From: CALANV01 sp036381615 | GTDB lineage: Bacteria; Pseudomonadota; Alphaproteobacteria; CACIAM-22H2 | DNA: 64,000 bases | NCBI GenBank assembly: GCA_036381615.1 | Contig: DASVCL010000027.1 | Span: 134,671 to 198,670 of the forward strand | Reading direction: 5' to 3' | Shown here: in pieces, positions 33,431 through 41,496 of the stretch | Position numbering within the stretch: the stretch's first letter is position 1 | Layout: every line of letters starts with the position of its first letter | Position numbers and translations under genes: made by a program | Notes under the pieces: generated by a model | Databases searched by the model: none | Told to the model about the DNA's origin: nothing | What the model saw: the letters and a program-made list of their open reading frames with translations, nothing else

Positions 33431-35149
33431 TTGTCGACCCGTGGCGGCCGCCGGCTGGATGGGCCGTCCTTGAGCCTTCGCGCGCGCATCATTCTGCTGG
33501 CGGTGATCGCCTTGCTCCCCGCCGTCGCTGTTCTCGTGCTCAACGAGGTCAGCGTTCGACGCCATGTCGTGCGCAACGCCCACCAAGCGATGCTCGCGCA
33601 AGCGCGCCTGGTCGATCATGAACAGGGGCGGCTCCAGGAAGGCGGACGCAAGCTCCTCGTCTCCATGGGGCTTCACTTCGCCGTGCGTTCGCCCGATACC
33701 GCCGCGTGCCGGCGCTACATCGACCCCCTCATTGCACGCGTCTCGCTGTACGTGGCGCTCTTCGTCACCGATGCGGCGGGGACGATCGTGTGCTCGGCCC
33801 CGCCCGTGCCGCCCGGGACGACCATCCGGGATCAGGCGTACTTCAAGCAGGCCCTTGCCGCTCAAGACCTGGTCGTCGGCAGGTACGTCAGGGATGAGGC
33901 CACCGGTCGGCCGGTCATCCACTACGCGATGCCCTATTGGGGCCCCGCCGGCGAGACGCTCGGGGTGGTCGCCGCGTCGGTCGATCTCGGCGCCGTCGCC
34001 AGATCGATTGCCGACATGTGGCCCAACCAGAAGACTCTCATCACGATCACCGATCGTGACGGCACCATCGTGGTGAGGGTGCCCGGCCACGACAGCCGGG
34101 TCGGCGAGAGGGCCCCGCGCGTGCTGCTGGACCGTCTTGCAGCCACCGCCGAGGAAACATTCGAGGGGCCGGACCTGGATGATCGCCTTCGGATCTGGGG
34201 CCTCGTTCCGGTCGCAGAACGTACGCACGGTCTTCTCACCGCCGTCGGAACGGACAAGGCAGCGACGTTGGCCGAGGTCGCCGAGGCGACCAACCGCGGC
34301 ATCCTGATCATCGCCGTCGGGCTCGCCGGCGCGCTGTTGGCCGCCTGCTGGGCCGGATACGCCTTCATTCGCCGCCCGCTGGATGAAATCATATCCGTCA
34401 TGTCGCGCTGGTGCGCCGGCGATCGCGACGTCCGCATGCCTGCCGGCGTCCGCGGCGTCGAATTCGAGCGGCTTGCCGCGTCGATGAACCAGATGGCCGA
34501 CACGATCGAGAGCCTGCTCCGCGAGAAGGACCTTCTCATGCGGGAGCTTCAGCACCGGATCGCCAACAGCCTGCAGCTCCTCTCCAGCATCCTGAGCATG
34601 CAAAGCCGCATCGTGCAGAACGCGGAAACCCGCACCCATCTCCAGGGGGCGCGACAGCGCATTGCCTCGATCAGCGCCGTGTACCGCCACCTGTATGGCG
34701 CGGGCTCCGCCAAGTTGGTCGAGTTCGGCGCGTTTCTCGGCACGTTCTGCCAGGAAACGGCCCGCGCCTACCTGACCAGGCCCGGCGCGCGGATCGACGT
34801 GGACGCCGAGGAGGTGATGCTGCCCATGAACAAGGCGACGGCCCTCGCCCTGGCCCTGCACGAGCTGCTCATGAACGCGGAGAAGCACGCCTATCCCGGC
34901 CAGGAGGGCGGACCGATCCGCGTCACGCTGCGCAACCGGACGGATGGCGGCATCGAGCTCAGGGTAAGCGACGAGGGCGTGGGGCTGCCATCGGAGTTCG
35001 ATCCCGGCTCGACCGCCTCGCTCGGGATGGGGATCGTGCATCGCCTGGTCCAGCAGCTCGACGGCAACGTGAACATCGAGCGCCGCGACAAGGGGACCAC
35101 GTTCGCCCTCGTGTTCCCGCCCGGCATCAAGGGCCCCCGCGCACGATAG
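33431..35149 (+). CDS. Membrane sensor histidine kinase, Cache + HAMP + HisKA_2/HWE core
   Basis: 572 residues. TM1 (about 19-40), then a periplasmic Cache domain (IDPLIARVSLYVALFVTDAAGTIVCSAPP, FKQALAAQDLVVGRYVRDEATGRPVIHYAMPYW), TM2 (about 294-316), HAMP-like RRPLDEIISVMSRWCAGDRDVRMP and then the kinase core. The phosphoacceptor region is LMRELQHRIANSLQLLSSILSMQS, followed by ALHELLMNAEKHAYP, VSDEGVGLPS and SLGMGIVHRLVQQLDG. HisKA_2/HWE kinases of this layout often act on PhyR-like response regulators. No response regulator is adjacent. Start codon uncertain; the listed one has weak SD. Confidence 0.9.
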   Translation: MSTRGGRRLDGPSLSLRARIILLAVIALLPAVAVLVLNEVSVRRHVVRNAHQAMLAQARLVDHEQGRLQEGGRKLLVSMGLHFAVRSPDTAACRRYIDPLIARVSLYVALFVTDAAGTIVCSAPPVPPGTTIRDQAYFKQALAAQDLVVGRYVRDEATGRPVIHYAMPYWGPAGETLGVVAASVDLGAVARSIADMWPNQKTLITITDRDGTIVVRVPGHDSRVGERAPRVLLDRLAATAEETFEGPDLDDRLRIWGLVPVAERTHGLLTAVGTDKAATLAEVAEATNRGILIIAVGLAGALLAACWAGYAFIRRPLDEIISVMSRWCAGDRDVRMPAGVRGVEFERLAASMNQMADTIESLLREKDLLMRELQHRIANSLQLLSSILSMQSRIVQNAETRTHLQGARQRIASISAVYRHLYGAGSAKLVEFGAFLGTFCQETARAYLTRPGARIDVDAEEVMLPMNKATALALALHELLMNAEKHAYPGQEGGPIRVTLRNRTDGGIELRVSDEGVGLPSEFDPGSTASLGMGIVHRLVQQLDGNVNIERRDKGTTFALVFPPGIKGPRAR

Positions 35150-35159
35150 ATCGGCGAGA

Positions 35160-35176
35160 GATCGGCGAGGCCGATC
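35160..35176. terminator. Small hairpin between convergent kinase and Lrp genes
   Basis: GATCGGC (35160-35166), loop GAG, GCCGATC (35170-35176), preceded by an 11-nt tandem direct repeat. There is no T-run. A weak convergent terminator candidate. Confidence 0.3.
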
Positions 35177-35209
35177 ATCGAACGCCGGCGCGGCATGCGC
35201 CCTGAATCG

Positions 35210-35671
35210 TCAGCTTGCGTAATCGAGCGGCAGCGCGGTCGTGTACTTGATCCGCTCCATCGCGAAGCTGGAGCTGACGTCGAACAGATCGGCGGTCTTG
35301 ATCAGCTTCTTGTAGACCCGGTCATAGGCGGCGATGTCGGGCACGACCACGCGCAGCAGATAGTCGACGTCCCCGCTCATCCGGTAGAACTCGACCACCT
35401 CCGGAATCCGGCTGACCGCCTTGCAGAAGGCCTCCGCCCATTCCATGTTGTGCTTGTTCGTCCGCACCGCGACGAACACCGTGACGCCGACATTGAGCTT
35501 GTTCGGATCGAGCAGCGCGACGCGGCGTTGGATCACCCCGCTTTCCTCCAGTCGCTGGATGCGACGCCAGCAGGGCGACAGGGACAGGCCGCATCGCCGC
35601 GCGATCTCGGCGACCGGCACCGTCGCGTCCTCCTGGAGGATCCCCAGAATTTTTCGGTCTATGGCGTCCAT
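35210..35671 (-). CDS. Lrp/AsnC-family transcriptional regulator
   Basis: 153 residues: N-terminal HTH (DRKILGILQEDATVPVAEIARRCGLSLSPCWRRIQRLEESGVIQ), then the AsnC effector domain (NVGVTVFVAVRTNKHNMEWAEAF, VVEFYRMSGDVDYLLRVVVPDI). Full length for the family. A perfect inverted repeat abuts the start codon (35672-35688), an autoregulation hint. The nearest other gene (DUF6356, plus) is divergent. Effector amino acid unknown. Confidence 0.93.
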   Translation of the reverse strand: MDAIDRKILGILQEDATVPVAEIARRCGLSLSPCWRRIQRLEESGVIQRRVALLDPNKLNVGVTVFVAVRTNKHNMEWAEAFCKAVSRIPEVVEFYRMSGDVDYLLRVVVPDIAAYDRVYKKLIKTADLFDVSSSFAMERIKYTTALPLDYAS

Positions 35672-35688
35672 GGGGTAAAAATTACCCC
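35672..35688 (-). promoter_or_regulatory. Operator-like inverted repeat abutting the Lrp start codon
   Basis: GGGGTAA (35672-35678), AAA, TTACCCC (35682-35688): perfect 7-bp arms ending at base -1 of the ATG. It occupies the space where a Shine-Dalgarno should be, so binding or RNA folding here could block translation or transcription initiation. Confidence 0.6.
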
Positions 35689-35808
35689 TAATTCCGCCTG
35701 AACGGGAGATTATTTTCTACACGTGCGCCGAATCCGACGCAAAGTCGCAAACCGCTGTCCGCGGCATCGCATTAGCATCGGCGCCGGTCCATTCGGAAAG
35801 GAGGAGCG

Positions 35809-36069
35809 ATGGTCCGGCACCTCTTCACCGCGCATCCCCGTTCCGTCGGCGAGTCCTATGCCGAGCACATGCGGGCAGCCGCCGGTTTCGGCGCACGCAT
35901 GATCGCGGGCGGGCTCGCCTGCCTCGTCCATGCCGTCCTGCCGTTCCTGTTCGTCCGGACCGCATCGTCCACGGTCGCGCACCTCTACGAGGTGATGGTG
36001 CGGAACAGACGCCGCGCCGCGGCCGCCGATCCGGCGCCGAAGCCGGCCCTGACGCAACCCGCCGAATGA
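35809..36069 (+). CDS. DUF6356-type small membrane-associated protein
   Basis: 86 residues. HLFTAHPRSVGESYAEHMRAAAGFGARMIAGGLACLVHAVLPFLFVRTASSTV is the family core, with one hydrophobic helix (AGGLACLVHAVLPFLFV), followed by a Pro/Ala-rich tail. Function unknown. GAAAGGAGGA gives an excellent RBS. Confidence 0.8.
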   Translation: MVRHLFTAHPRSVGESYAEHMRAAAGFGARMIAGGLACLVHAVLPFLFVRTASSTVAHLYEVMVRNRRRAAAADPAPKPALTQPAE

Positions 36070-36110
36070 AGGTTTGACGGCCCGCGGATCGCGGTTGATC
36101 CGCCGCCGCG

Positions 36111-36668
36111 TCACGTCCGTGCGGGCATCGCCTCCGACCTCAATCGGTGCAGCCGGAACGCCAGCGCCATCAGGACGATGCCGAACACGATCGCGTAGAC
36201 GCCGATCGCCCATAGCAGTCCCAAAAGCCCGATCCCGGGAAAGACGGCGACGGCGAGTCCGAACAGGATCGACAGGACGCCGCCCAGAATCATCAGCCAC
36301 TCGCCCTCGATCTCGCGGCGCAGACGGATCGCGGTGGCGATTTCGAGCGCGCCGGTCACGAGCGCCCAGACGGCGACGAGATAGATGAACGCCAGCGCCA
36401 CGGCGACCGGCACGAACAGCGCGATCGCGCCGGCGATGATGTCGGCCGCGCCTTCGAGGATGGGGGCGCCCCACCGTTCGCCCTGTCGCGCCGCGCGCAC
36501 GCCGGCGACGATGGCGAAGATGCCGTCGACCGCCGCATACGCCCCGAACAGAAGGATCAGGACCTCGAGCGTGATGCCCGGCATCAGCAGCGTCAGCACG
36601 CCGAAGATCACGGCGAGCGCGCCGCGCAAGGCGAGCGCCCACCAGTTGCGGACCAGCAATCCGAACAT
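36111..36668 (-). CDS. HdeD/DUF308-family membrane protein
   Basis: 185 residues with six short transmembrane helices in repeated pairs (RGALAVIFGVLTLLMPGITLEVLILLFGAYAAVDGIFAIVAGV and two similar units). The start NWWALALRGALAVIFG is the HdeD landmark. In enteric bacteria HdeD protects against acid at high density. Single gene; no EcfG-like box precedes it. Confidence 0.88.
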   Translation of the reverse strand: MFGLLVRNWWALALRGALAVIFGVLTLLMPGITLEVLILLFGAYAAVDGIFAIVAGVRAARQGERWGAPILEGAADIIAGAIALFVPVAVALAFIYLVAVWALVTGALEIATAIRLRREIEGEWLMILGGVLSILFGLAVAVFPGIGLLGLLWAIGVYAIVFGIVLMALAFRLHRLRSEAMPART

Positions 36669-36849
36669 GGCATTCTCCCGAATTCCGGCGGGATGCGGGT
36701 CGCGGGCGGCGTCATGCCATGCCGGCGCGGCCGGCGTCCTGGGTGCTGCGCGCGCAGCGCCTCCGGTCCTTCGTTGCAGGAAGGGCTTGTGCCCTCAACC
36801 GCTCTTTCGTGTAGTCGAAGCTTGGGCGTGGGCCGGGGCGCACCGCACC

Positions 36850-37299
36850 TTACAGCTTCACGCGCAGGGTACCGTCGCGCAGACGGTTGGCGATCCGCTC
36901 GATGAGCTGCCGGGACGAGACCGTGCGCGTGTAGGGGACGAATTTCATGCGGCCGGCGGCGACCAGGCCGGGGAACGAACGCTCCAGTTCCTCGGGCGTG
37001 ATGTCGTCGCCATGGACGGCGTAGTCGGCGCCGATGCTGTCGAGGAAATCGACCGTGACCTGCCGCGGCGCATCGGGCAGCACCCGGTCCACATAGCGGC
37101 AGGCGCTGACCACGGCGATCCGCTCCGCCATGGTCATGATCGGCGCCGGCTTGTAGTCGGCCGCGGTGGCTTCGCTGACGATGCCGGCGATGACACGGTC
37201 GCCCAACGAGCGCGCCTGCCGGAAGAACTCGACATGGCCCGGGTGGAAGAGGTCGCACACTCCGGGCGCATAGATCCAGACCAGTTTGCCCTCGCTCAT
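36850..37299 (-). CDS. Cytidylyltransferase-like nucleotidyltransferase
   Basis: 149 residues. GVCDLFHPGHVEFF carries the HxGH nucleotide-binding motif (residues 19-22), MTMAERIAVVSACRYVDRVL is the helix after it, and VSSRQLIERI near the end is the 'ISSTxIxxRI' motif of glycerol-3-phosphate/phosphocholine-type cytidylyltransferases. The acceptor is not identifiable. DAPRQVTVDFLDSIGADYAVHGDD matches the eukaryotic-like ethanolamine-phosphate group. A pair of direct repeats lies 50-76 bp upstream (37349-37375). Confidence 0.82.
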   Translation of the reverse strand: MSEGKLVWIYAPGVCDLFHPGHVEFFRQARSLGDRVIAGIVSEATAADYKPAPIMTMAERIAVVSACRYVDRVLPDAPRQVTVDFLDSIGADYAVHGDDITPEELERSFPGLVAAGRMKFVPYTRTVSSRQLIERIANRLRDGTLRVKL

Positions 37300-37688
37300 C
37301 GTTCGGTCGCCTCGATTCGATCGCTTGCCGCGCCGGTGGCCATCCCACGCGCAATTCCAAGGGGATGCGCAATTCTAGGGAGACGGGGCGACGCGTGAAG
37401 TTGCCCATCGGTCGTGCGCGATGGCGCATTCCGGCGGCCGTCGGGTTGCGCCACCCGCCACGCCGTTGACGGCGCGCTCGTCCGGATGGAGAGTCCGGAC
37501 AGGTCGCGGCGTGTGAGCCCGCAGCGCCGAGCCAGCCGCCACAAGGCCCGCGGGATATCGGAAGGCCCCGTGGCCGGACTGCGGGGGTAGCCTCCGGCGT
37601 CAACGACCGGGCACCGCCTCGCCCGGACCAAGGCCGCGATAGGTCCGGGACGCCGGCCCTCGCGCCACATCCCGTCAGCAACATCGCG
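37300..37688. other. Intergenic region with a direct repeat
   Basis: 389 bp without a supported gene. GCGCAATTC occurs twice (37349-37357 and 37367-37375), 9 nt apart, about 50 nt upstream of the nucleotidyltransferase start. The remaining sequence shows no strong structure. Confidence 0.4.
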
Positions 37689-38243
37689 TCACGTGAAATC
37701 GCCGGCCTGCCAGCGGGCGAGACGCTGCATCATCCGGCGCACATGACCGCCGGCCCAGTACAGCTTGTCGCATTGGCGGCAATGGTTGATCTCGCTGACC
37801 GTCTCGAGCACGGCGGGCGGCAGGCGGCTGCGCGCAAGCGGCGGCGCCGGACGCAGCTCCGTGTTGCACACCAGGCAGCGCGAGAACGGCCTTGCCAGCC
37901 AGTCGATGCCGAACCGCGGCGTGATGTCCGCCACCAGCTCGTCGATCCGCTGGCTGCGAAGCAGGACCGTATGCCGGCCGGCATCGCGGATCTCGCAAAG
38001 CTTGCGGTCGCGCGTCAGCAGCACGCGATCGTCGATGATCGCGCGGGCGACCAGCGCACGGTCGGCGGTGCGCTGCGCGGCGATGAGGGTGTCGTACCCT
38101 GCCGCGCGCAGCCAGTGCCCGAGCTGCACCAGCATCGCATCGCACAGGAACCGCAACTCCCGACCGTGCCGATGACGGATTCCGTCGATGTCCTCGCGCA
38201 CGCGCCGATCCCGGAACAGCACCCCGATACGGCAAAGCCCCAT
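37689..38243 (-). CDS. Mut7-C RNase-domain protein with zinc ribbon
   Basis: 184 residues. N-terminal PIN-like fold with RFLCDAMLVQLGHWLRAAGYDT (acidic residue Asp 35) and VLLTRDRKL, then a zinc ribbon (Cys 123/126 and Cys 155/158, CLVCN and CRQC). This is the Mut7-C family, predicted RNases. ATG at 38243. A Trp/Arg-rich C-terminus follows the ribbon. Lone gene. Confidence 0.88.
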   Translation of the reverse strand: MGLCRIGVLFRDRRVREDIDGIRHRHGRELRFLCDAMLVQLGHWLRAAGYDTLIAAQRTADRALVARAIIDDRVLLTRDRKLCEIRDAGRHTVLLRSQRIDELVADITPRFGIDWLARPFSRCLVCNTELRPAPPLARSRLPPAVLETVSEINHCRQCDKLYWAGGHVRRMMQRLARWQAGDFT

Positions 38244-38342
38244 GCGGGGGCCCCGAACATTCTAACCGGGCGAATGCCGGTGCCCAGGCCCGATCGATCC
38301 GGACGGCGGCGCCGTTCGCGCCGACGGTCCGCACGGGCATTC

Positions 38343-38367
38343 GGAACCGGCAACGGGACAGCACGTT
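38343..38367 (+). promoter_or_regulatory. EcfG-like promoter of the outer-membrane barrel gene
   Basis: GGAAC (38343-38347), 16-nt spacer, CGTT (38364-38367), leader of about 33 nt to ATG 38407. The only plus-strand match of exact consensus in the window placed upstream of a gene. Confidence 0.6.
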
Positions 38368-38406
38368 GATTGCGCGCCCGTCCACCGATCGGTACGGTCG
38401 CGACGC

Positions 38407-39138
38407 ATGCTGGTGCTGGGCGAAGCATCCGGATCGCCGCGCCGGCGCCGCGCCCTGGCGCTGGCTCTCGGATGTATTGTCCTGTTCGGCGCGACGGCCG
38501 CAGCCAATCGTCCGGCCTCGGCGGCGGATATCCGTCTCGAAGCGGGATTCGGTCTCGCCTACACCGATGACGACCTCTCCTTCGACGAGCGGCTCGGCCG
38601 GTTCGATCTCGAGGTGCAGTCAAACTCCACGTTGGGCGGCGCCGGCGTCATCGGCTCGGCCGCCGTCTGGTTCGACCGCGTCCTGACGGACAACCTGTCG
38701 ATCGGCCTGGAATACCTGCGGTCCGCCACCGACGGAGACCTGACGATCAACGTCAGCGGCCTCGGCCAGAACGTCACGCTCGACACGGACTACGACCTCG
38801 ATATCGACACGCTCTTCCTGACCGTCGCCTGGCGGCGGAATACGGGCGACGTGCATCCCTATGTCGGCATCGGAATCGGTACGTCGTGGCTCGACGGCAG
38901 CATCGACGCGCGCGCGACCACGACCGTCCTGGGTTTCGACGCTGCGGCTGCCGTCGCTGCGGATGAGGACGCGTTCGCCCCCTCGGCGCAGGCCGTCTTC
39001 GGTTTCGACTACGACGTCACGCACAGGTTCTATGTCGGTGGCGTGGCGCGTCTCTTCGTGATCGACGGTCGTCTCTTCAACGTCGACCAGGTGATCCGCG
39101 AGCTTTCGGCGCAGATCAAGATCGGCGTGCGGTTCTGA
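38407..39138 (+). CDS. Outer-membrane beta-barrel protein
   Basis: 243 residues. A signal peptide (LALALGCIVLFGATAAANRPASA), then alternating amphipathic beta strands (FGLAYTDDDLSF, LSIGLEYLRSAT, IDTLFLTVAWRRNTGDVHPYVGIGIGTSWL, RFYVGGVARLFVIDG) and a C-terminal aromatic, QIKIGVRF, ending in Phe as BAM substrates do. An eight-strand barrel is likely. The start could be shorter; the listed ATG leaves a long, basic n-region. Expressed from an EcfG-like promoter. Confidence 0.82.
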   Translation: MLVLGEASGSPRRRRALALALGCIVLFGATAAANRPASAADIRLEAGFGLAYTDDDLSFDERLGRFDLEVQSNSTLGGAGVIGSAAVWFDRVLTDNLSIGLEYLRSATDGDLTINVSGLGQNVTLDTDYDLDIDTLFLTVAWRRNTGDVHPYVGIGIGTSWLDGSIDARATTTVLGFDAAAAVAADEDAFAPSAQAVFGFDYDVTHRFYVGGVARLFVIDGRLFNVDQVIRELSAQIKIGVRF

Positions 39139-39303
39139 CCGAACCGCGAACGCGGCGATCGTCGGTACCGGACGCGACGACACCGACGTGCCGATCGTGT
39201 GCTGCGGCTCTATCGGGGCGATGGCGTCATCCGCGAAGGCGGCCGCTTGCTCATAGCGCAATCCGTGCCATAGCACCGCCCGGCAGGTGACGCCTGCCTG
39301 CAT

Positions 39304-40557
39304 TCAGGCTATCCGGCCGCCGGGCGCGGCGGGCGACGCCTGGGTAGCGACGTCCCGGGACGCGACAGGCGCGACGTGCCGGATCGGGAGCCGACGCGCC
39401 GCACAGGCCCGCCGCGCCGCAATGAAAAAGAGTCCCAGCAGGCACAGCGGCGCCACCTGGATACCCGTCGCGACAGCCAGCAGGAAAGTCGCAAGCGGCG
39501 TAAGCCACGCCAGAATCAGGATTCCGTTTTCGCCCACCAACCGACCCTGCCGGATACCCTCTGCGGCCAAAATTGCGATCGGCACCGCCAGCAGCGCGAG
39601 ATCGTAGTGAAAGAGGTACGGCGACATCAGGACCGCGCCCGCGGCCAGAACCGCCCCCGCGAGATGGAGCGGCGCGCGTCCGCGCCAGACCCACGCCACC
39701 GTTCCCGCCACGACGGCCGCCACGATGATGTGGATCGCATACGCATGCGCCGCATCGAGGCCGATCGTGCGCAGGCCGACATAGACGCTCGGCATCAGGA
39801 CCCACGGCAACCAGCCGTTGTCGAGCAGCGGCGCGACTTTCGGGATGTTGTCGAAGAACGCGATCCAGGGCTCGACCCCTAGCACCGCGACGCTGGCGCC
39901 GGCAAAGACGAGCGTCGTCACGCTGGCACTGCAAAAAGCCGTCCATTGTCGCCCGCATAAAAGCGCCAGCGGCACCAGCAGACCGAGCTGAGGCTTGTAG
40001 CTCAGCAACCCGAACAGAACGCCGGCCAAAGCAGGTTGCGTTTTGAGGAGCGCCAGCGCGCCGCCGAACAGCGCCGCGCTCAGAAACCCGTTCTGGCCGA
40101 GAAAGACGTTCATGAATGCCGCCGGAAATGCGAGCGCGAGCCAGGGCGCGTATGCATGGGCGGCAAGGCGCCCGATGACGATGAGATAGGCCGCCAGCGT
40201 GAGGGCCACCCATACGGCGAAAGCGGCGAAATAGGGCAGCAGCGACAGCGGCAGCACGAAGAGCTGAAACGTCGGGGGATAGTGCCAGAGGTACAACGCC
40301 TCGCCGCCCGGCAGCGCAAATCGTTCGACCGCGAGAATGCGCACCTGGTCATAGGCCGCGGCGGGATCACCAATCCACGCCAGATACGAGGCTGACCAGA
40401 AGGCAAGGAAATCCCGCGCCATCAGCCGCTCGATGTCGTCGTAAAGATAACAGCCGAGCAGCATCGCAGCCGGGTACAACAGGAAGAAGAGGCGCCAGGC
40501 GACTTCGAAGCACCTGGTCCTGAACCCCGTCAGGTCGAGAGTTGCGCTCGCATTCAT
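39304..40557 (-). CDS. GT87 (DUF2029)-family integral-membrane glycosyltransferase
   Basis: 417 residues with about ten hydrophobic helices. The early periplasmic Asp motif ERLMARDFLAFWSASYLA, WHYPPTFQLFVLPLSLLPY, GQNGFLSAALFGGALALL and LSYKPQLGLLVPLALL are landmarks of the GT87 mannosyltransferase family (DUF2029), which use polyprenyl-phosphate sugars. The specific sugar is unknown. The 653-bp gap upstream separates it from the pilus operon. Confidence 0.88.
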   Translation of the reverse strand: MNASATLDLTGFRTRCFEVAWRLFFLLYPAAMLLGCYLYDDIERLMARDFLAFWSASYLAWIGDPAAAYDQVRILAVERFALPGGEALYLWHYPPTFQLFVLPLSLLPYFAAFAVWVALTLAAYLIVIGRLAAHAYAPWLALAFPAAFMNVFLGQNGFLSAALFGGALALLKTQPALAGVLFGLLSYKPQLGLLVPLALLCGRQWTAFCSASVTTLVFAGASVAVLGVEPWIAFFDNIPKVAPLLDNGWLPWVLMPSVYVGLRTIGLDAAHAYAIHIIVAAVVAGTVAWVWRGRAPLHLAGAVLAAGAVLMSPYLFHYDLALLAVPIAILAAEGIRQGRLVGENGILILAWLTPLATFLLAVATGIQVAPLCLLGLFFIAARRACAARRLPIRHVAPVASRDVATQASPAAPGGRIA

Positions 40558-41211
40558 CGCACCGCCCTCGGAAAACGGCGGATGCTACGCCGCCGCACCG
40601 CCGCCGACCTATTCAGCAATCCTGGGTAGATCGGACGAGGATGAGCGTGCGGCCTGTTCGCCGGCACGCAATCGCAATACCGGCACCGGCCGCTTCGGAT
40701 ACGACGCTCGCAGCATTTCCGTGCGCAGCGAGTGATCCGGCTCTGAATCCGTCGTCGCGTTTTTCATGGGGCGTCGGCGCTGCACCGCGCCGCGACGATC
40801 CTCTGTTTACGGTATATCGGCCGCCGCGCCGTCGCTGCCGTTTGCTATTCTTCCGGCCTTACGACAGCCGTCCTGCTGATCCTTTCGTGGGCGATTCTTT
40901 CGAGTCGCCGCGCATAACGGCGCATTCCATCGACCATTTTCGTCCGTCGGCGAAGGCGCCCCGCCTCGCGCCCCGTTCTCTTTCGGGCAGGTACTGCAAA
41001 CGCGGGACGCGCGCGCTTGCCCCATACGCAAAGCTAAGCGCCGCACCGTCTCCTCGCGCATGTCGCGCGTGAGAGCGGGCGGACGCCCGACCGGCAGGCC
41101 AATCACGTCCGCCGGTCGGAGGTCCGGGCAGCGAACGGCACGGCCAATGCCGCTCGTTTCAACGGGCGCCTCGCGCGGTGCGGGGCGGCGGATCAGATAG
41201 GAGGTGTATCG
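40558..41211. other. Long intergenic region before the Tad pilus operon
   Basis: 654 bp between a minus-strand glycosyltransferase and flp. It must hold the main pilus-operon promoter; flp has a perfect AGGAGGT 6 nt before its ATG. Open frames here look spurious. I find no EcfG-type box and no strong palindrome. Confidence 0.5.
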
Positions 41212-41397
41212 ATGAATCGACTTGTTGCGCTCCTGCACGACGACTCCGGCACGGCCGTGACGGAGTGGATCGTCGCTGCGTCCATCATGGCGATCGCGGG
41301 GATCGCCACGTTCTCGCTCATCGCGGACCAAGCGAAGATCATCCTCGACGAGATCAATACCGAAGTCACGGGGCTGGCGAATAAGGTGCAGCAATAA
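41212..41397 (+). CDS. flp: Flp-type pilin
   Basis: A 61-residue type IVb prepilin. A short leader ends in Gly 13, followed by TAVTEWIVAASIMAIAGIATFSLI: the key Glu at +5 is present but the usual Tyr at +6 is Trp. The hydrophobic helix then gives the pilin core, and the C-terminus is short and polar. It is cut by the prepilin peptidase at 53565 and polymerised by CpaF/TadB/TadC. RBS AGGAGGT. A GC-rich stem-loop follows it (41428-41466). Confidence 0.9.
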   Translation: MNRLVALLHDDSGTAVTEWIVAASIMAIAGIATFSLIADQAKIILDEINTEVTGLANKVQQ

Positions 41398-41427
41398 GAA
41401 CCAGCTCCCGACAACATCCCGCCTCTC

Positions 41428-41466
41428 GCCGCGCGGGCCGATCCCCCCTCTCTCCGCCCGCGCGGC
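41428..41466 (+). promoter_or_regulatory. Stem-loop between flp and cpaB
   Basis: A perfect 11-bp stem, GCCGCGCGGGC (41428-41438) with GCCCGCGCGGC (41456-41466), loop of 17 nt, in the 99-bp gap after the pilin gene. No T-run follows. Such a structure can stabilise the pilin mRNA or partly terminate, giving more pilin than assembly proteins. Confidence 0.6.
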
Positions 41467-41496
41467 CTTGAGGATTCACGCAAGGAACCGACGCCT

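Noticed and set aside
33176..35041. A 621-codon minus-strand open frame
   Set aside because: It is antisense to the sensor kinase at 33431-35149, which has complete domain structure; high GC leaves such shadow frames open.
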